Assembly (NCBI RefSeq): GCF_001975985.1
Contig: NZ_MTQF01000007.1
Coordinates: 1 to 64,000, forward strand
Length of the DNA: 64,000 nt
DNA from: [Flexibacter] sp. ATCC 35103
GTDB taxonomy: Bacteria > Bacteroidota > Bacteroidia > Flavobacteriales > Flavobacteriaceae
Reading direction: 5' to 3'
Below, piece by piece: positions 59,394-64,000 of the stretch (positions within the stretch are counted from its first letter, which is position 1; each line of letters begins with the position of its first letter). The position numbers and the translations under genes are program-made. The notes below the pieces were generated by a model. That model worked only from the letters and a program-made list of their open reading frames with translations. It had not been told where the DNA came from and did no database searches.

Positions 59394-59966
59394 ATGATTA
59401 ATATTGTTTTATTTGGAAAGCCGGGAGCAGGAAAAGGAACTCAGGCAGAATTTTTAAAAGAAAAATACAAATTAACACATCTTTCAACAGGAGATATTTT
59501 TCGTTTTAATTTAAAAAATGATACAGATTTAGGTAAAAAAGCAAGAGTTTTTATGGACAATGGAGAATTGGTTCCTTGCGAAGTTACAACAGCAATGTTA
59601 ATAGACGAAGTAAACAAACATCCGGATACAGCTGGTTTTTTGTTCGACGGTTATCCAAGAACTTTAGATCAGGCAAAAGCTTTAGATAAATTTTTACCAA
59701 CAATTGGGTCAAGTGTTACAGCAACAATTGCATTAGAAGCTGATGATGAAATTTTAGTAGCGCGTTTACTGGAAAGAGGAAAAACAAGTGGCAGAGTTGA
59801 TGATCAGGACGAAGAGAAAATTCGTGTGAGATATCAGGAATATAATGAGAAAACGGCTCCACTTATTGGATATTATAAAGAACAAAACAAGTTTTATGCC
59901 GTAAATGGTATCGGAACTATTGAAGAAATTACAGAGCGATTAACGTCAGTTATAGATAATTTGTAG
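59394..59966 (+). CDS. adk: adenylate kinase
   Basis: 190 residues, short form without a zinc lid. P-loop GKPGAGKGTQ (residues 7-16), HLSTGDIFRF, GFLFDGYPRTLDQAKAL (AMP site), and RLLERGKTSGRVDDQDEEKIRVRYQEY complete the active site. It converts ATP + AMP to 2 ADP. Linked to hpt. Confidence 0.96.
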   Translation: MINIVLFGKPGAGKGTQAEFLKEKYKLTHLSTGDIFRFNLKNDTDLGKKARVFMDNGELVPCEVTTAMLIDEVNKHPDTAGFLFDGYPRTLDQAKALDKFLPTIGSSVTATIALEADDEILVARLLERGKTSGRVDDQDEEKIRVRYQEYNEKTAPLIGYYKEQNKFYAVNGIGTIEEITERLTSVIDNL

Positions 59967-60111
59967 AAGCTTTTTCCAGCTGTACGTTACAAGTCCTCGC
60001 TAAAAAAACTATTTTTCTATACCTTAAAACGAGCTTCCTTCGGTCGCTGTTTTCTGGCAAGAAAAATTAGTTTTTTTAGCTCCGGGCTTTTCTCTTCCAT
60101 CTGGGCTATAA
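59967..60111. repeat. intergenic palindromic element (GCTAAAAAAACTATTTTTCT arms)
   Basis: Arms 59999-60018 and 60060-60080 are reverse complements except for one inserted base; the outer part runs from AGCTTTTTCCAGCTGTACG to CTTCCATCTGGGCTATAAC. It resembles a dispersed flavobacterial intergenic element, but only one copy is present here. Confidence 0.6.
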
Positions 60112-60165
60112 CATTTAGGTTACAAATTACATTAACGAACAATTCAATAACGAATAAACCACAAA

Positions 60166-61440
60166 TTGGAAATACTAATAATATTTTTTCTAATACTATT
60201 AAACGGAGTTTTCTCCATGTCTGAAATTGCCCTTATTTCTGCAAGAAAAAATAGACTCGAAACTGCCGCAAAAAAAGGAAATAAAAGTGCTAAGATTGCG
60301 CTCGATTTAGCCAATTCGCCAAATAAGTTTTTATCTACAGTACAAATCGGAATTACACTTATCGGGATTTTGACAGGTATTTATAGTGGGGACAAAATCA
60401 CCGTAGACGTAGAAACATTTATTAGCGGATTTGCAGTTTTAAAACCATATGCACATTCAGTTGCAGTTGGGATTGTAGTTGTAGTACTTACATTTTTCTC
60501 ATTAGTTTTAGGAGAATTGCTGCCAAAACGAATTGGATTAAATTATCCGGAATCAATTGCTAAAATGGTAGCAATGCCAATGAAGATTATTTCGATTATT
60601 ACAGCACCATTTATTTGGCTGCTTACTACATCTACAGATTTTTTATTAAATGTTTTGCAAATAAAACCTTCTGCTGATGGAAAAGTTACTGAAGAAGAAA
60701 TTAAAGCGATTATAAAAGAAGGAACTGAAGGTGGAGAAGTTCAGGAAATTGAACAAGATATCGTAGAGCGCGTATTTCATATTGGTGACAGAAAAGTAAA
60801 TTCGTTAATGACGCACCGTAAATCTGTAGATATGTTGCCTTTTACTGCTGATAAAGCAAAAATAAAAGAACTTGTCCTGATGGATTTACATACCGTTTAT
60901 CCAGTTTACAGAGATAATTATGATGATATTGTTGGAATTGTGACCTTAAAAAATATATTCGCAAATATCGAAAGCGATCATTTTGATTTAGGAGCAATAA
61001 TGACAGATCCTCCCTATTTAATGGAGCAGACAACAGCATACAAAGCACTTGAAAATTTTAAGAAAACAGGAGTTCATTATGCTTTAGTTTCTGATGAATA
61101 CGGTGTTTTTCAAGGAATTATTACTTTAAATGATATTCTTGAAGCTTTAGTTGGAGATGCATCTGATTTTTATAAAGATGAATTTCAACTGATAGAAAGA
61201 GAAGATGGTTCCTGGTTGGTAGACGGGCATTATTCATTACACGATTTCCTGACCTATTTTGAGTTAGACGAATTGACAAATGATTATGAAGTAAATACCG
61301 TAAGCGGAATGATTATGACGGAGCTTTCTCATATTCCGAAAGAAGGCGAAAAATTAATCTGGCAAAAATTTGTGTTAGAAGTCATCGATATGGATGGCGT
61401 AAAGATTGATAAAGTGTTGGTAAAAACACTTAAAGAGTAA
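60166..61440 (+). CDS. CNNM/CBS-domain hemolysin-family membrane protein (CorC-like)
   Basis: 424 residues. Start TTG at 60166, since no earlier ATG fits and the CNNM domain (SMSEIALISARKNRLETAAKKG, LSTVQIGITLIGILTGIYSG) begins at once. Four membrane segments in residues 1-~160, then two CBS domains (MTHRKSVDMLPF..., VSDEYGVFQGIITLNDILEALVGD) and a C-terminal CorC/HlyC domain. Family members transport divalent cations such as Mg2+ or affect metal resistance; older annotation calls them hemolysins. Confidence 0.88.
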   Translation: MEILIIFFLILLNGVFSMSEIALISARKNRLETAAKKGNKSAKIALDLANSPNKFLSTVQIGITLIGILTGIYSGDKITVDVETFISGFAVLKPYAHSVAVGIVVVVLTFFSLVLGELLPKRIGLNYPESIAKMVAMPMKIISIITAPFIWLLTTSTDFLLNVLQIKPSADGKVTEEEIKAIIKEGTEGGEVQEIEQDIVERVFHIGDRKVNSLMTHRKSVDMLPFTADKAKIKELVLMDLHTVYPVYRDNYDDIVGIVTLKNIFANIESDHFDLGAIMTDPPYLMEQTTAYKALENFKKTGVHYALVSDEYGVFQGIITLNDILEALVGDASDFYKDEFQLIEREDGSWLVDGHYSLHDFLTYFELDELTNDYEVNTVSGMIMTELSHIPKEGEKLIWQKFVLEVIDMDGVKIDKVLVKTLKE

Positions 61441-61451
61441 AGAAAATAAAA

Positions 61452-61514
61452 TAGTTTTCAGTCGCAGTTTTTAGTCACAGTTTGACTGGAAACTGCGACT
61501 GCGACTGAATACTA
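61452..61514. repeat. inverted repeat of the 'CAGTCGCAGTTTTCAG' family, copy e
   Basis: AGTTTTCAGTCGCAGTTTTT on the left is matched by GAAACTGCGACTGCGACTG on the right. It lies between the CNNM gene and obg. Confidence 0.7.
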
Positions 61515-61520
61515 AAAACA

Positions 61521-62522
61521 ATGACAGAAGGAAATTTTGTAGATTATGTTAAGATATATGTTTCTTCCGGAAAGGGAGGAAAAGGATCTACACATTTACA
61601 TAGAGAGAAATTTATTGAAAAAGGAGGCCCGGACGGAGGTGATGGTGGTCGTGGAGGACATGTGTATCTAGTTGGGAATAAAGGTTTGTGGACATTATTT
61701 CATTTAAAATTTGCTCGCCATATCAAAGCCGGTCACGGTGGAGATGGAGGAGGAGATCGTAGTACAGGTGCTGATGGAGAAGATAAATTTATCGAAGTGC
61801 CTTTAGGAACTGTCGTAAAAGATAAAGAAACCGGAGAAACCTTATTTGAAATCACTGAAGATGGAGAAAAAAGAATCCTTTCTAAAGGAGGAAAAGGTGG
61901 TTTAGGAAACTGGCATTTTAGAAGTTCAACAAATCAGACACCAAGATATGCTCAACCTGGTTTGCCAGGAGTAGAAATGGATGTTATTCTAGAACTTAAA
62001 GTATTGGCGGATGTTGGATTAGTAGGTTTTCCTAATGCTGGAAAATCCACTTTATTATCTGTATTGACTTCTGCAAAACCAAAAATTGCCGATTATCCTT
62101 TTACAACTTTAAAACCAAACTTAGGAATTGTAGCGTACAGGGATTTTCAATCTTTTGTAATTGCAGATATTCCCGGAATTATTGAAGGTGCTGCAGAAGG
62201 AAAAGGTTTAGGACATTATTTCCTGCGCCATATTGAGCGTAACTCAACATTGTTGTTTTTAGTTCCTGTTGATACACCGGACATTAAGGGAGAATATGAT
62301 ATTCTGGTTAACGAATTGACCAAATACAATCCAGAAATGTTAGACAAAGAACGTCTTTTAGTAATTTCAAAATGTGATATGCTGGATGACGAACTTAAAG
62401 CCGAACTGAAAACAGAATTAGATGTTGCTTTCAAAGATATTCCATATATGTTTATTTCATCTGTTGCTCAACAAGGTTTGACGGATCTAAAAGATAAACT
62501 TTGGAAAATGTTAAACGAGTAA
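61521..62522 (+). CDS. obg: Obg-type ribosome-assembly GTPase
   Basis: 333 residues. The glycine-rich Obg fold (residues 1-~160; GGDGGRGGHVYLVG, KAGHGGDGGGDRSTG) is followed by the G domain: GFPNAGKSTLLS, ADYPFTTLKPNLGIV switch I, DIPGIIEGAAEGKGLG, and SKCD for base recognition. The C-terminal extension of some Obg proteins is absent. Essential for ribosome assembly. Confidence 0.95.
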   Translation: MTEGNFVDYVKIYVSSGKGGKGSTHLHREKFIEKGGPDGGDGGRGGHVYLVGNKGLWTLFHLKFARHIKAGHGGDGGGDRSTGADGEDKFIEVPLGTVVKDKETGETLFEITEDGEKRILSKGGKGGLGNWHFRSSTNQTPRYAQPGLPGVEMDVILELKVLADVGLVGFPNAGKSTLLSVLTSAKPKIADYPFTTLKPNLGIVAYRDFQSFVIADIPGIIEGAAEGKGLGHYFLRHIERNSTLLFLVPVDTPDIKGEYDILVNELTKYNPEMLDKERLLVISKCDMLDDELKAELKTELDVAFKDIPYMFISSVAQQGLTDLKDKLWKMLNE

Positions 62523-62545
62523 ATAATTAAATCATTTTTAATAAT

Positions 62546-62574
62546 AAAGGTGTTCTGGAAACAGAACACCTTTT
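62546..62574 (+). terminator. rho-independent terminator
   Basis: AAAGGTGTTCTG, GAAA, CAGAACACCTTTT with a GAAA tetraloop. Confidence 0.88.
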
Positions 62575-62693
62575 CTGTTTTGTTAAATTCGTAATAAGAC
62601 AGAAATAAAAGCTATGCATGTTCATTTTTGATGTTGTTTAAATAGATGTAATTGCGAAAATGACTTATATTCGCGTTACTTAAACAAAATAAC

Positions 62694-64000
62694 ATGAAAA
62701 AAGTAGTTTTATTCTTAACCATGTGCCTAATGGCTTTTCCTGTAAAAGCTGATGAAGGAATGTGGTTTTTGATGTTTATCGAAAGATTGAACCATAGAGA
62801 TATGGAAAAAATGGGCTTGCAATTAACAGCCGAAGAAATTTATAGTATTAATCATCATAGTTTAAAAGATGCGATTGTACAGTTTAACGGAGGTTGTACT
62901 GCTGAAATCGTTTCGAAAAACGGATTAGTTTTAACCAATCATCATTGTGGGTACAATGCAATCGCAGAACTTTCTACAGCAGAACAGAACTATTTGAAAG
63001 ATGGTTTTTGGGCGAAGGAAAAAAGTGCTGAGATGAAACCAAAATCTTTATACGTTCGTTTCTTTGTTCGTATGGATGATGTTTCTAAAAGAATTTTATC
63101 GAAAGTAAATGATAAAATGACGGAGACTGAAAGAAATAAAATCATTCAGCAAGAAATCAATCTGATCGAAAAAGAAAATAATGAAGGTGGAAAATATACC
63201 GTTTCTGTTCGTCCTTTCTTTCAGGGAAATGAATATTACTATTTCGTTTACCAGGATTATACAGATGTTCGTTTAGTTGGAACTCCGCCGGAAAGTGTAG
63301 GTAAATTTGGTGGAGATACTGATAATTGGGAGTGGCCTCGTCAAACTGGAGATTTCTCTATGTTCAGAGTATATGCTGATAAGGACGGAAATCCTGCAGA
63401 ATATTCAAAAAACAATGTGCCTTTACAGCCTAAACATTACTTACCAGTAAGTATTAAAGGTGTAAAAGAAAACGATTTTGCCATGATTTTAGGATATCCG
63501 GGAAGAACAAACCGTTGGATGCCAGCAGGCGGAATTGAGCAAAACATAAAATTTGCGTATCCTGCATGGGTTGAAGGTGCAAAAACCGGAATGGATGTAA
63601 TGAAAAAATATATGGACAAAGATGCAACAGTACGTTTGCAATATGCGTCTAAATATGCTTCGACAGCAAATTACTGGAAAAACCGTCAGGGTATGATCGA
63701 TGCTTTAACAAAAGCTGGAACAGTAGATGTTAAAACGGCACAAGAAGATAAATTTTATGAGTGGGCAACTAAACCGGCTAATAAGGAAAAATACGAAAAT
63801 GTAATTCCTACTATTAATGACTATTACAGACAAACAAACATAAAAGCTACTCATGATAATTATTTATCACAGCTTTTACGTACTTCAGGTTACGCAGCCG
63901 GACCATCGAATCTTGGAAATGCGTTAATTGCTTACTACAATGAGAATGACGCTAAAAAGGCGGAAATGCTTCCTAAGATTAATGCAATGATCGATAACAT
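62694..64000 (+). CDS. S46-family dipeptidyl-peptidase, 5' part
   Basis: The frame is open to the window edge (435 codons here; family members have about 715). Signal peptide MKKVVLFLTMCLMAFPVKA. The catalytic His lies in VLTNHHCGYNAI (about residue 83/84) and the Asp in GGDTDNWEWPRQTGDFSMF; the Ser motif lies beyond the window. DPP7/DPP11-type enzymes remove dipeptides in the periplasm. The ATG at 62694 is the only start giving a signal peptide. Confidence 0.9.
   Translation, partial: MKKVVLFLTMCLMAFPVKADEGMWFLMFIERLNHRDMEKMGLQLTAEEIYSINHHSLKDAIVQFNGGCTAEIVSKNGLVLTNHHCGYNAIAELSTAEQNYLKDGFWAKEKSAEMKPKSLYVRFFVRMDDVSKRILSKVNDKMTETERNKIIQQEINLIEKENNEGGKYTVSVRPFFQGNEYYYFVYQDYTDVRLVGTPPESVGKFGGDTDNWEWPRQTGDFSMFRVYADKDGNPAEYSKNNVPLQPKHYLPVSIKGVKENDFAMILGYPGRTNRWMPAGGIEQNIKFAYPAWVEGAKTGMDVMKKYMDKDATVRLQYASKYASTANYWKNRQGMIDALTKAGTVDVKTAQEDKFYEWATKPANKEKYENVIPTINDYYRQTNIKATHDNYLSQLLRTSGYAAGPSNLGNALIAYYNENDAKKAEMLPKINAMIDN

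Overview
The window looks like a low-GC Bacteroidota chromosome, most likely Flavobacterium or a close relative. The evidence is: promoters of the TTG-N17-23-TAnnTTTG type; little Shine-Dalgarno signal before genes; a secreted adhesin ending in a gliding-motility (type IX secretion) C-terminal domain followed by a PorP/SprF gene; a complete glycine decarboxylase (GcvP) of the size usual in this phylum; and intergenic spaces filled with several families of palindromic repeats. No phage, transposase, CRISPR array or integrase was seen. Most of the window is ordinary chromosome.

Layout. 1-205 is the end of an rRNA operon (5S rRNA and terminator). 0.7-8.4 kb is a set of small regulator/enzyme units: two Crp/Fnr-type regulators, two AraC-type regulators, an XRE repressor, two short-chain dehydrogenases, an LpxA-like acyltransferase, a MazG-like protein and a VOC protein. 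A tRNA-Val (anticodon TAC) lies at 8.5 kb. 8.8-14.9 kb holds folC, an ExbB-ExbD-TonB energy-transduction set, glutamate dehydrogenase and a chalcone-isomerase-like protein. 15.3-19.0 kb holds an acyl-CoA dehydrogenase, an M28 peptidase lipoprotein, an SDR and a SprT-like protein. 19.1-26.5 kb (minus strand) holds an MlaF/MlaE-type transporter pair, a glycosyltransferase, a methyltransferase, a ketoacyl-ACP synthase III and gcvP. 26.7-33.3 kb holds membrane and lipid-related small genes and a four-gene operon led by a GbsR/MarR regulator.

33.6-39.2 kb is the most unusual block: a 590-residue protein with a PA-IL (LecA)-like C-terminal domain, a DUF1842-like protein, a membrane-anchored protein with one c-type haem motif, and two homologous beta-rich proteins of unknown function. 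Only the haem protein has an export signal. Two of the genes are preceded by nearly identical short leader sequences that could fold into a compact pseudoknot, a candidate cis-acting RNA element.

39.4-47 kb holds a CPA1 antiporter, a SanA/YdcF-type protein, a zeta-toxin-like ATPase overlapping an unlisted 53-codon ORF, an M3 peptidase, and purK-purE. 47.2-54.3 kb holds two paralogous AraC-type regulators, a 1268-residue type IX-secreted adhesin with an ALK/LTK-like glycine-rich domain inserted in a HYR domain, and its PorP/SprF partner. 54.4-64 kb holds a TonB-dependent receptor, a sorbosone-dehydrogenase-like lipoprotein, hpt, adk, a CNNM/CBS membrane protein, obg and the start of an S46 dipeptidyl-peptidase.

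Two operator candidates stand out. A 26-bp inverted repeat (AAACTTTCA, 8 bp, TGAAAGTTT) lies before both the gbsR-like gene and the following DUF2071 gene. A 16-bp palindrome (TTTGnCAnnTGnCAAA) lies on both sides of the second Crp/Fnr gene. All functional assignments rest on motif recognition by eye; no database search was run.
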